A DNA stretch of 64,000 nt, from the NCBI GenBank assembly GCA_030549495.1, contig JAUIRK010000015.1:62001-126000 (forward strand), in the 5' to 3' direction. A model generated the notes under the pieces. That model was not told where the DNA came from, did no database searches, and saw nothing but the letters and a program-made list of their open reading frames with translations. The translations under genes were made by a program, and so were the position numbers. Source of the stretch: Nectonema munidae. Lineage: Eukaryota > Nematomorpha > Nectonematoida > Nectonematidae. Within the stretch, counting starts at the first letter, position 1; each line of letters opens with the position of its first letter. Positions 54,981 through 64,000 of the stretch are shown here, piece after piece.

Positions 54981-57000
54981 GGCTGTGGGCAAAATACTGT
55001 TGGTGATCTGATAATATTTTTAGACCAAATCTTTTATTTAGTGTAAAATTAAGCATATGTGGTATTTTTACCGGTTGCGGGCCCTAATTGCAACCCATAA
55101 ATTGTCCAGATGATCTTTAGCTATATTAAAATTACGCTCCATGTAATTTGTAGCAGTAGCAAGACATTTTCTCGCATTTGCAAGACTCGTTATTTTTTCT
55201 TCTTCTTCATCATCACTACTGGAATCAGCAGTAGTTTTTTTAGCCATTCTCTTTCTCCATGATATCTTCATCATTGAATGAAGGAGTTTCCATAGTGCTG
55301 TCAACATTCACTAATTCATCAGCAGACATGCGGCTTGTACTAAGAGTTTGTAAAATATAAGCGCGTGGGTCTAGAATCTAGATCATTTGGCAATAGCTCT
55401 ATAGTGGAAACTATTTTATCAGTATTTTAAGTGCTTTGAATATTATGGGAGCAAGGGAGTAAAATAGAAGTATGAGATCAGCAATTGAAAATATTAGAAA
55501 ATGTAACATTACTCCACGCTTTTTAAGTTACTTATATAAAGGTTCATCGCTTTCAACGCAGTTTCTCTAATGTGCTTTAGGACTTTTGATGATTCCCGCA
55601 TCCATAGGCTGGATGTATGAGGATGTGCTTGGCGGAAGAAATATTATAGTTACCTTTGATCTTAGACTTATGTCAAGATGCGCTATCACACAGCAAAATA
55701 GTATCTTTTCCCATTTGTTGCATTTTTTTGTTTATCTTGAATAGCCAAGTTTGAAATAAGTTTGTAGTTATCGATGCCTTTGAGTTATGATAATAATCCA
55801 CATAAATATTTGGATAAATTTGTTTCCCAAAGTACCGCGGAGGTTTTGGTTCTCTAATAAAAAAAAGGCTTTTACGTTTGTGAGTCCCATCACTATTAGA
55901 CTAGAAAGTAACATATCTTTGCATTTTTATGTCCTATTTCGAGTGCTGTGCCTAGGGTGTTATCAGACTAAAGTCTATAGAACAAATCTGTTTCATTGCA
56001 ATGATAAATGTTTGTTGGATCTACATTAACAAATTTTTGTTGCAAACGTTAACGCCCGATCTCAACAGCATTTAAGCCAGCGCTTCCACTTTCTCCATGA
56101 GCATGACGTTTGTTTATTACATGTCTTTTTTTGATACGATCTAACCATCCCAGAGAGTAAGAAAAATTCATATTTGCATATCTTTGCCAAAGTCTTGTGG
56201 TTTTTCTATTAACATCAATTGTGTGATACACACATTTTTGGATCTCATTTCATTATACCAAAGCATAGTAGCTTCTTCTAGCTTAATCATTTCATGACCA
56301 GAAAAATCAGACGATATTTATTAAAAAGCAGAAGAATCATATACAAAAGTATTTGAAAAAGCAGACGAAGGTAAACTTGTTTATGTATCATATATGATAC
56401 ACTGGTCACAAAAGGGTTAACGTGTTTAGCTGGACGTCCTGATCTGAAGCCCACTTTTCACTCCTTTTCAAGATATCATCAACTGTTGTACGACCAATAG
56501 TTAGGTTCCATTCGGAAGAAAAATATCCAACAATTTTACTATGACTCGCTGTTGGGTGCTCACTCTTATAAAGACGCATTTTATGTTTTTTCCACTGCTG
56601 AATCAGTACGTGATCGCTTGTTTTAAAATGGACCAAAATGAATTAAAATATACAAAAAATAATTTAACCAATCCAAAATATAGAACACAAAACCAAATGC
56701 AAGAAGTATACCAAAGTTTCATAAAAGTTTAGATTTTTATAAATGCAAACTTAACAAAGAAGTTAAGAGGAGATATTAGTAAGAGCAGACTCGGTCTTAA
56801 AAAATATGGAGACGTTTCCATGAGCTGCAAAGAAATAAATGTAGTTAAATTTCCAAAAACCTTTTGATCATATTCGAATTTATCATTTGATATTTTTGTT
56901 TTTCAAAAATTCTTACTTAATTACAAAAAATCTTTCCCTTTGTAAAAATTTCATCGCGCCCCTGATCAGTACTTTCTTGTCATCGTTTTAAATTCTGATT
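54981..57000 (-). pseudogene. Tigger/pogo-type transposase relic
   Basis: The N-terminal CENP-B-like helix-turn-helix is at 56406-56609 ('NLTIGRTTVDDILKRSEKWA'). 56049-56270 has 'EATMLWYNEMRSKN' and 'SLGWLDRIKKRHVINKRHAH'. 55960-56030 gives 'VDPTNIYHCNETDLFYRL' with the first Asp-equivalent position changed to Asn (family CDETGLFYR). 55780-55880 gives 'SDGTHKRK' and 'ENQNLRGTLGNKF' in shifting frames. Near 55690 'ILLCDSA'-type sequence holds the second Asp. Near 55575-55630 'PPSTSSYIQPMDAGII' holds the third. 55068-55307 is a Ser/Asp/Glu-rich C-terminal tail. Many stops and shifts occur. The frame is also interrupted by the insertion at 56610-56964. The 3' end was not located. Confidence 0.85.
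56602..56972. mobile_element. 355-bp insertion in the Tigger gene with perfect 8-bp target duplication
   Basis: The inserted segment is 56610-56964. ATCAGTAC occurs immediately before (56602-56609) and after (56965-56972). Removing the segment and one duplicate rejoins the Tigger frame as 'NDDKKVLIQQWKKHKMRLYK'. The right end reads, reversed, CAGGGGCGCGATGAAATTTT, a hAT-like terminus. The left end (GTGATCGCTTG) does not match it, so that terminus was altered or the element is one-sided. Confidence 0.8.
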
Positions 57001-58267
57001 ATCATTTTGTGGGAAGTTAAGAAAACAAACTCTTCCAAATAAAAATTATAAAAAAGTACAAAATGTCAAGTTATTATTTAAATTTGAAAATTTAGTCTGA
57101 AATCATCAAAATAAACTTACAATAAGAAGAAAATTTTTTTATTGATTTCAATACAATAAAGCAAGTTGCATATACAATATAAAGTATATCTGCTATAAAT
57201 TTTATTTCATATAGACTACAATATGTGATAGGATATTTCTCAAGGACATAACGGCACTTAACTATTTAATAAAGGGGGCAAATGACGAAAATAATTTTTA
57301 TTGAAGTTGAAACTGCCTTCAATAACTTCAATTAATTAATTGATGCCAAAATAAGAAAAATATGAGGGGTATCGAGTGTGGAAGTATAATAACTATGATT
57401 TATGACAAGGAAATCCCTTTCTATCATAATCGAATCAGCCACTCTGCAATTTATCAAAAGCACAATGCAACTAAGTTATCTTAACACATAATAATTTGAG
57501 CTCACTTTATGTATTCATAAAGCCGAATATCGAATTGAACTTTTCATCATCACCAAATAATTACAATAGTGCTTGAGTAAATTTGATGGATTATTATCGA
57601 GACAATATTTGTAATACAATAACTTATTGATTCCTAAAATCAGAAGACAGAGACGGATGTTGAAACAGATAGTTTTTTGAAGTAAAAAGACAGGAATGAA
57701 TTCCGTTACCAAAAAAACTTAATCGATTTTTGAATCCATGTCAACGGATTTTCGAGATCTCACTTATTTGTTTTTTTCAATTTTTTAAAATTTTCTTTAA
57801 AAATAATATTTTATGCAGTATGTTTGACAAATACCGTATTTTTTCGAAAAAACTTTTAATTGAATTTATTATATCAAATGTTTACGCTGTTTTGAATTTG
57901 TATAATATGAAAACATGTGTTATTTATGATTTTCGTTAAAACATTGTTTGTCTCTGTTTTTTCGTTTTTAAAGAGCTTTACAAGTAGCGTCGTTATTCTG
58001 AAATGATTTTTTACGAAAAATTTTTATATTAAAAATAATACATATTTTTCGCATTTGCTCTTCTTTTATTTCGATGTATACTGACTTCCGAATCACCACT
58101 TGAAATTAGCACAAGCATCAAAATAAGACATCTCATTTATGATTTTAGTCAAATAAAAAATATTATTATTTTTGGAAAAATTTTGATATCGATGAACCCA
58201 ATTTTAAAAAAGAATGAAATTTTTATATGAAATGATTTCCATTTATGATTCAAGATTAAATAATAAT
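57001..58267. other. Unassigned AT-rich sequence
   Basis: 57640-57760 shows loose similarity to 48955-49085. No gene was recognised. Confidence 0.35.
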
Positions 58268-58269
58268 TT

Positions 58270-58465
58270 TTAAAAATTACAAAAAATCTAAAAGTTTTGG
58301 CGTGATTTTATTTGAAATAAATCAAATCAGTTTCCGCAATGTTGCCTTTAATTAATTTCGTTCATTTCCACTGAAGAAGGCAGTATTGCCGAAACTGGTT
58401 TGAATTTATTTGAAATAAAATCGCCCCAAAACTTTTACGTTTTTGTAATTTTTAATAAATTATTC
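58270..58465. repeat. Foldback with arms of about 80 bp
   Basis: The left arm (58272-58347, 'aaagttttggcgtgatttta', 'cagtttccgcaatgttgcc') and right arm (58379-58462, 'ggcagtattgccgaaactgg', 'aaaatcgccccaaaactttt') are inverted copies around a 30-bp loop containing 'ccactgaagaa'. The 'gaagaaggc...gccgaaac' wording is common at animal repeat-element ends. Confidence 0.85.
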
Positions 58466-58473
58466 AAAAATGA

Positions 58474-59218
58474 GTGATAACTAGAGCTTCTGTCTCGAGA
58501 TTTCTCGAGTCTCGATTGTCGAGAATTTTAGAATTTTTTTATTTCTTGATTCTTGAGAAATTTTTGTCGAGACTCAAGAATTAAAAAATTTTTTTATTAC
58601 TGAAAACATGTTAAATTTTGAATAAATATTAATAAAAAATAAATAATTACGTGAAATGCACGATCAACATTTGAATATTCAAATTTTGAAGAAATTTTAG
58701 AATGTGCAAAAAATATTTTTGATAAAATTTTTTCTCATTATTCGGAGCATGGAACTGTTATACAAGAAAGCCAAATTCAAGTCGAATCTGTTGATGAGTT
58801 TGAAGAAGAATCTCTAACTCAAAGTTTAAATAGAGAAATTAAAGAATCCATGTATGATAAAAAAGAAGAAAAAGTTAGTACAATAGAAGAAGAACTACAG
58901 TTGTTCAAACAAAACAAAAATTTTGATTTATCAGAATCGATGCAATTGTTAAAAAATTCTCTTTTATGCATCCAACCAACTTCTTGTCAATGCGGAAGAA
59001 TTTTATCTCCAAAACGATTGAGTTTGAAAAACGAAACTTTAAATGCTCTTGTTTTTTTAAAAAGTTATTTTACTAATAAAACAAAATATTTTTTTCGTAA
59101 AATATTTTTAATATTTTTTAACTTCTCGAAATTTTCTCGAGTCTAGAGAATCATATATTTTTTTTCTCGTTTCTCGAGAATTAAATTTTATCGAGAAATC
59201 AGAAGCTCTAGTGATAAT
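58474..59218 (+). mobile_element. hAT deletion derivative with TAGAGCTTCTG ends and 8-bp target duplication
   Basis: The element proper is 58482-59210 (729 bp), with exact TAGAGCTTCTG termini. Flanks are GTGATAAC (58474-58481) and GTGATAAT (59211-59218), 7 of 8. Both subterminal regions are rich in 'tctcgaga/tttctcga' words (58495-58575 and 59125-59195). A transposase 3' fragment on the plus strand lies between. Confidence 0.88.
58690..59146 (+). pseudogene. hAT transposase C-terminal fragment
   Basis: Plus-strand reading gives 'IFDKIFSHYSEHGTVIQESQ', an acidic linker, then from 58850 'EEELQLFKQNKNFDLSESMQ', 'LLKNSLLCIQPTSCQCGRIL' and 'KRLSLKNETLNALVFLKSYF'. The last two match the hAT dimerisation region 'LLTIQPTSTxxERVFSxA...K.R..L....LNALVFLKSYF'. 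The SERVFS part is shortened (GRIL). The stop soon after 'KSYF' falls near the element's end. The catalytic domain is deleted. Confidence 0.85.
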
Positions 59219-62200
59219 ACCACTACGAATTTTATATTTTTTAAAAATAAAAATTTTGGTTACAGTTTTAAAGTGCATGAACTGAGTTTTAACTTTTTTT
59301 GTCTCAATAATTTCACCATAATTCAAAAAAATGAAATTTTTCATATGAAACAACCTACCATTTATTATTTTAGGCAAAATATTTTTTTTTCATTTTTCAG
59401 TATTTGGATCATTCGTATCACAGCATTTTGAAGTATAAATTAAAAAAATACAATAATTTTTTTACTAAAACCGATTTTTTGAAAAATTATTTAACTTGAC
59501 GTCTTAATCATATTTTCTAGATTTCTAGGACTTTGAAGTAATGAATTTTCACAATGTATTTCTTTTATTTTCGCATTAATTTTGAAACCTCTTTCATTTA
59601 TATTGAAAATCTGATGAGGACCTTATTTTGCGTCATAAATTTGATAATTTCGCTAATACATTTTGCAGCTTTCTTTATCCGCTGCAAGTTAGGACTAATT
59701 GTGAAAGTCTTGCCCTATAGAGTCAACTTTCAGTATATTCACACTTATATGTTAAATTTTAATTCTTCATCAATAAGTTTAAACTGTTCTCTGGTTATTT
59801 CTCTAGACACTTTTATGAAACATAAACAATTTTATCTAATTCAATTGAAAAAAGACGAAATAGTATTATTTTATTGAAGAAAAATTTAGGATGATCTGAA
59901 ATTCTATAATTTTTCTATTTTGTTTAAATTCATACCTTTTGAATGGATCATTTTGTGATCTTTCTTCTGAATCTCAAATGTGCTAACAATACCAGGAAAG
60001 ACGTATTACTTTATCTAAGAATTATTACAGTAATAGTATAATGATACTCATTTTTTATTAAATTTTTTAACAGAGGAACAGATTTAATTAAAAAAATCTA
60101 TTTATTTCAAAAAAATATAGGTTCATTTTTGATGCTGCCCAAAACATGTGTATAGTTGTAATACTTTTTCAATCTCGAATACTTATTGTGAATGTAAATT
60201 CTTCCATTATGATCTGAAGCGTATTTGATCGATTAAATAGTTTAAAAACCTATTTATAATAATAGATTAAAAATAATGGTAAATAACCTATTTATAATAG
60301 ATTAAAAACCAATGGACATTTGACCGAACAAAAATTTACCAACCGGACATTTCGCAGAATGGACAATTTTTTCCTGACTTCTGCAACCAATAAAATAATA
60401 TTGTTCTAATGTTAAAACACTAAAACTCAATAAAATATAGTAAAATCATAATCAAATCATAACGATAAATAAATATATATATAAAATATTGTCATGTCAT
60501 AGCACATTTGTCATGTAACTAACTTCTAATAGATAAAATAATTCATCACTTGTGTATAGAAGTTATGGATAATAAAAAAAACAAAAATTATGCTTCAGAT
60601 TTGTAATCAGTCATGTGATATCAAAAACAGTTGGCAATGTAACTTGGAGTAGATAAGTTATTCATGGCATAATTTGTGTATATAAATTAAAAATAAAGAA
60701 AACAAAATTACGCTGCCGATTTGTTTACAGCCAAAAGCTTGCAAAATTACTGAAAGTAAAGAAATGTTTACAAAAATTCTCAAATTGTTTGTACATTTTC
60801 GGTGAAATGTCCATTCGGGCTAATGTCGCACGACCAAATGTCCATTCGGTTAAATGTCCGGTCCTGATATAAACCTGAAGTAGAAAATTATTTTATAAAA
60901 TTTGTAAATTGATAAAAAATTTCACTAAATTTTTACTAATCACATTTTATATTATTAATTATTTGCAAATATTATTTATTAATGTATTCGAATTTAAAAA
61001 ACAAATTATAAAAAAATAGAATTGAAATAAGACAAAATAGAATTGAAAAATAGACAAAAAAGAATGCAAAATTGTATAAATATTTATAACTTTCAAAACC
61101 TCAAAAGCTTGGACACCGAAGAGAACCCCTCATAATGTTTTCATTATCTTCCAAAACCTCAAAAAATAAAGATATTTTTTATAATAATATAAATTATATT
61201 ATTTTTTTAATTTACTGTGCTTTTAATTTGATACTTTTCTATAATTGCTCCGTGTTTGCTGTGAAGTAATAAAAATGAGAAGATAAGTGGATAAAGTTTT
61301 TTCTTTTTTAAAGGGGATATTAAGGTCTTCTTTGTTTTCACAAAATGGCTGGAGTCAAGAAGATTAAAAAGTTTCAGTTTTTGTAAATATATTTTAAAAA
61401 TTGACATTATCTTACCCTAATCATAAGCCTAAAAAATCGATACAATCCTATACGGTGAATCACACTCCATACGGTTTTTGATTAAAAACCATTTTTTACG
61501 CCATGAAGATTTTTTTTCTCTGTTATTAAAATATGATAAAGTTACTAAACTATCCTTTTATGTTCTGAATAGTATTTCTTAGTTATATTAAAGTATATAA
61601 GAAAAAATAAACATAAAACATAAAAAAAAGGGTTAATAAATTGAATAAAATTTCTTTCAGAAATTGAAGAGAAGTGAAAAAAATTTCGATTTGAAACTTA
61701 ACCGACGCTTATAAAAGGTAAAATTATTCAATTTTGGATTACGAATGATTTTTCACAAGGTGAAGTTTAAAAATACTTTTGTTTTATTAAAACATAACTA
61801 ACATGATCAAAATTGACTTCCACTGACAAATGTAAAAGTATTCTCGTATTTTTTAAATATAATTTTTTGTTAACTTAAAGTTCAAGAGAGTAAATAATTA
61901 TAACAAAATATAATACAATTTTCTTATATAAAATTAAAGATAAAACAAGAAATGTTAAATTAACACTAACGGACCCTTTAAGTATGAAAGTAGACAATTT
62001 TTGAATATAGACAAATTTTTCCCACTTGGAGTCTAAAAGCACTGTTCTTTTTACTAAAATTTGGCATCTTATTTTAAAAACGTTAATAACTTTACTTAAG
62101 TGACAAGAGAATATATTGACCCTTAATGACCCAAGGTATTTTATATTCCTTAAATAGTCTTTTTGTAAATTTGAGGTATAGGAAAACTTTTTTAAACTAT

Positions 62201-62234
62201 TGATATTTGAATTTTACTTTGAAACAAAAAAGTG
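59219..62234. other. Unassigned, apart from GACATTTG-family fragments
   Basis: A 107-codon plus frame at 59554-59877 is hydrophobic but has no recognisable domain. A local duplication of 'aacctatttataatagatta' lies at 60247-60308. Otherwise nothing. Confidence 0.35.
60305..60862. repeat. Partial element of the GACATTTG family
   Basis: Left units (60312-60365: 'ggacatttgaccgaac', 'ggacatttcgcagaatgg') and right inverted units (60797-60862: 'cggtgaaatgtccattcgg', 'aaatgtccattcggttaaat') flank about 430 bp of AT-rich filler. Unit wording matches 36034-37057. I found no target duplication. Confidence 0.75.
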
Positions 62235-62657
62235 GGTTGACCCAGTGCCTGTGCTAAGCAAAAATTTTAGGGTGGGGGGGCGCTAATTTTTGAACTATCA
62301 GATTAATCTGCTTCAAGGCGAAAAGAAAACATATGATGTATTTGTGAAGCCATATCTACAGATTACATTATTATACTTATCTATACAGATTACATTATTA
62401 TACTTATCTATACAGATTACATTATTATACTTATCTATACAGATTACATTTTCATGAAAGAAATTATTATGAATGGGAGCGGTGTACAAGATTGTGAGTG
62501 TTTTCTCGGGTATCTTTGTTTCTTTGTTGTGAGGTTAGAATTGAAACGATGTTTGACATATTTTTTTAGGGTAATGAAAATTTTTTTAGGGGAACTTGAA
62601 AATTAGCTAGGGGGAGCTTGTGCCAATTGAATAGATAGCGCGGGCTCTGTGTTGACC
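62235..62657. mobile_element. Short hAT element, copy 2 of the CAGTGCCTGCGCTA family
   Basis: The element proper is 62243-62649 (407 bp). It begins CAGTGCCTGTGCTAAGCAAA and ends reversed CAGAGCCCGCGCTAT. Flanks are GGTTGACC (62235-62242) and TGTTGACC (62650-62657), 7 of 8. It is collinear with 191-505 but longer because of an internal 27-bp tandem array. Confidence 0.9.
62350..62455. repeat. 27-bp tandem array inside the MITE
   Basis: The unit 'cagattacattattatactt' + 'atctata' occurs about 3.7 times. The copy at 191-505 has only one such segment, so the array expanded after the two copies separated. Confidence 0.92.
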
Positions 62658-64000
62658 CTACAAATAAATCAATATCAAATAATTGAGTAAATTTTTTCAA
62701 AGTAAACTGAATATCAAAAAAACTTTCTTAAATTTGAAATAATGAGTATAGAATAATAAAAATTGAGGCTTGAAAGCAAAACAATATTTTAAACAACCCA
62801 ATATAAACTCTTGAAAAAATCTTGGGTCACTTAATTTTAACTTGGAATGTAGCGTAATATTTTATGTGTGCTTAGAAAACCTTCCTAACTAGTTTCATGC
62901 CAAAAAAAGATGGCTTTATTTCTAAAAACAAATCAAAACACGTTTTCCTTCATACTTGTACCCTTTTCAACCAAATTTTGAATTGAAAGTATAGAGAGAA
63001 CATATCGATTTTGGCACATTGCATCAAAATTTTATAAATTTTTATAAAATAAAAACATCCCAATAACCATATCTATTTACTGAAATATAATTTATATAAT
63101 TTTAGTCTAATTATAAAGTTTTGTACACTGAAAATAAAAATTAGTTGATTGAACCAATGATGTGTTAGTTATCATAAAATGATCTTAGTTGAAAAAATAA
63201 ATTAGTTGAATAAACTAATTTAAAAATTAATTAAAAATTTATTTAAAAAAAGTTATTAAAATTTAAAACTAAAACTTACAAAAAAAATAACTAAGTAAAA
63301 AGATCAAAATGATCAAATTATCTATTTTAATAAAACTAGTGTTAATCTTCAAAATAAATTTAGTTAACCTCTTTATTTATGGCATAAAATCTGAAGTAAA
63401 AATTCTTTTTTTTCTTTCACGATTATAATTTGAATTTATATATAGGGAGAAAGGGAAAGAATGCAACAAAGCAATCGTTTGCGTCAAAACAACCGTCAGA
63501 CGAAAAACTTCTTTGACTAAATGTCCATTCTACGAATCCTTCGGCGATGATATGTCTGTTTGGGGAAATGTCTGGCGACGAAGTGTCAGGTGATTTGCAA
63601 AATGGAATAAAGAAAAATCGCGTTTTCTTCAGGGAAACTAAAACAACACTCAAATCAGGCACACAAGTTAAAGCTAAACATTAAGTTAAGTAAGTGAAGT
63701 ATTAAACATATTTTAAATAAATTATTAAATAAAACCTTTGTCTGCTTTCTAAAAATAAATTTGGTTACTTTGAAAAACTTTTTTTGTTTTTTTCAAATTA
63801 AAATGTTTTTGGTAAGCTTTTTAAATAGAGAGGTTAACCTTTTATTTAGCCTAAATGAGATAAGATACATTAACAAATGAAAAACACATTGGCATAGGTG
63901 ACAAGAAAATGTAAAATTAAATATTTGTTATTGAATATAGTAAGATATGTTTATGCGAAATTAACAATAACATATTGCACATAAAATCAGTATTATCAAA
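62658..64000. other. Unassigned, with a GACATTTG-family fragment at 63515-63600
   Basis: 63515-63600 has 'aaatgtccattctacgaatc', 'atatgtctgtttggggaaat' and 'gtctggcgacgaagtgtc', inverted units of the family at 36034. The remainder is AT-rich with nothing recognised. Confidence 0.5.

Noticed and set aside
59554-59877. 107-codon hydrophobic ORF as a chemoreceptor fragment
   Set aside because: No conserved residues or splice sites that I can identify. AT-rich DNA gives such frames by chance.

Overview
This window is AT-rich animal DNA made mostly of decayed transposable elements, with one recognisable host gene. Exons joined by GT-AG introns, a rhodopsin-family neuropeptide receptor, and many hAT, piggyBac, Tigger, mariner and CR1/Jockey-type relics point to a metazoan, most likely an arthropod. 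A parasitic copepod would fit the base composition and element mix, but that is a guess. I see no rRNA, no intact tRNA and no CRISPR array.

Host gene (2506-14955, minus strand). I assembled five exons from splice signals. They are phase-consistent and give 365 codons plus stop for a seven-transmembrane receptor of the neuropeptide Y/F type. The TM3 DRY motif reads N-R-Y. Introns 1 and 2 are about 5 kb each and are filled with transposons, including the most interesting element (12315-14292, plus strand). That element is a DNA transposon with terminal inverted repeats. It carries a two-exon gene for an orphan protein that has a Cys-pair N-terminus and a conserved acidic core.

15-20 kb is almost featureless apart from a GC-richer patch at 18.1-18.7 kb. 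20.4-34 kb holds a LINE relic, a hAT deletion derivative with a perfect 8-bp target duplication (21953-22791), one arm of a long inverted duplication (24675-28060), a hAT with another element nested in it (28499-29983), and a nearly complete GTF2IRD2/ZBED-like hAT (30764-33093).

34.7-38.8 kb is a three-level nest: a hAT-type element contains a piggyBac (34895-38503), which contains a 1,024-bp element built from degenerate 'GACATTTG' units (36034-37057). Removing the innermost element rejoins the piggyBac reading frame. 39-43.9 kb is the other arm of the inverted duplication, with a LINE. 45-46.6 kb has a CR1-like LINE 3' end, a 109-bp-arm foldback and a 28-bp minisatellite element that also occurs at 6.3-8 kb.

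49.4-51.4 kb is a nearly intact piggyBac. 52.3-54.5 kb is a hAT. 55-57 kb is a Tigger/pogo relic interrupted by a 355-bp insertion with a perfect 8-bp target duplication. 58.3-59.2 kb holds a foldback and another hAT derivative. 62.2-62.6 kb is a second copy of the short hAT element at 191-505. At least 13 insertions carry hAT-like 8-bp target duplications, so hAT activity has largely shaped this locus. Single-base frameshifts in homopolymers recur and may be decay or assembly error. All family assignments are from reading translated sequence; no database search was run.
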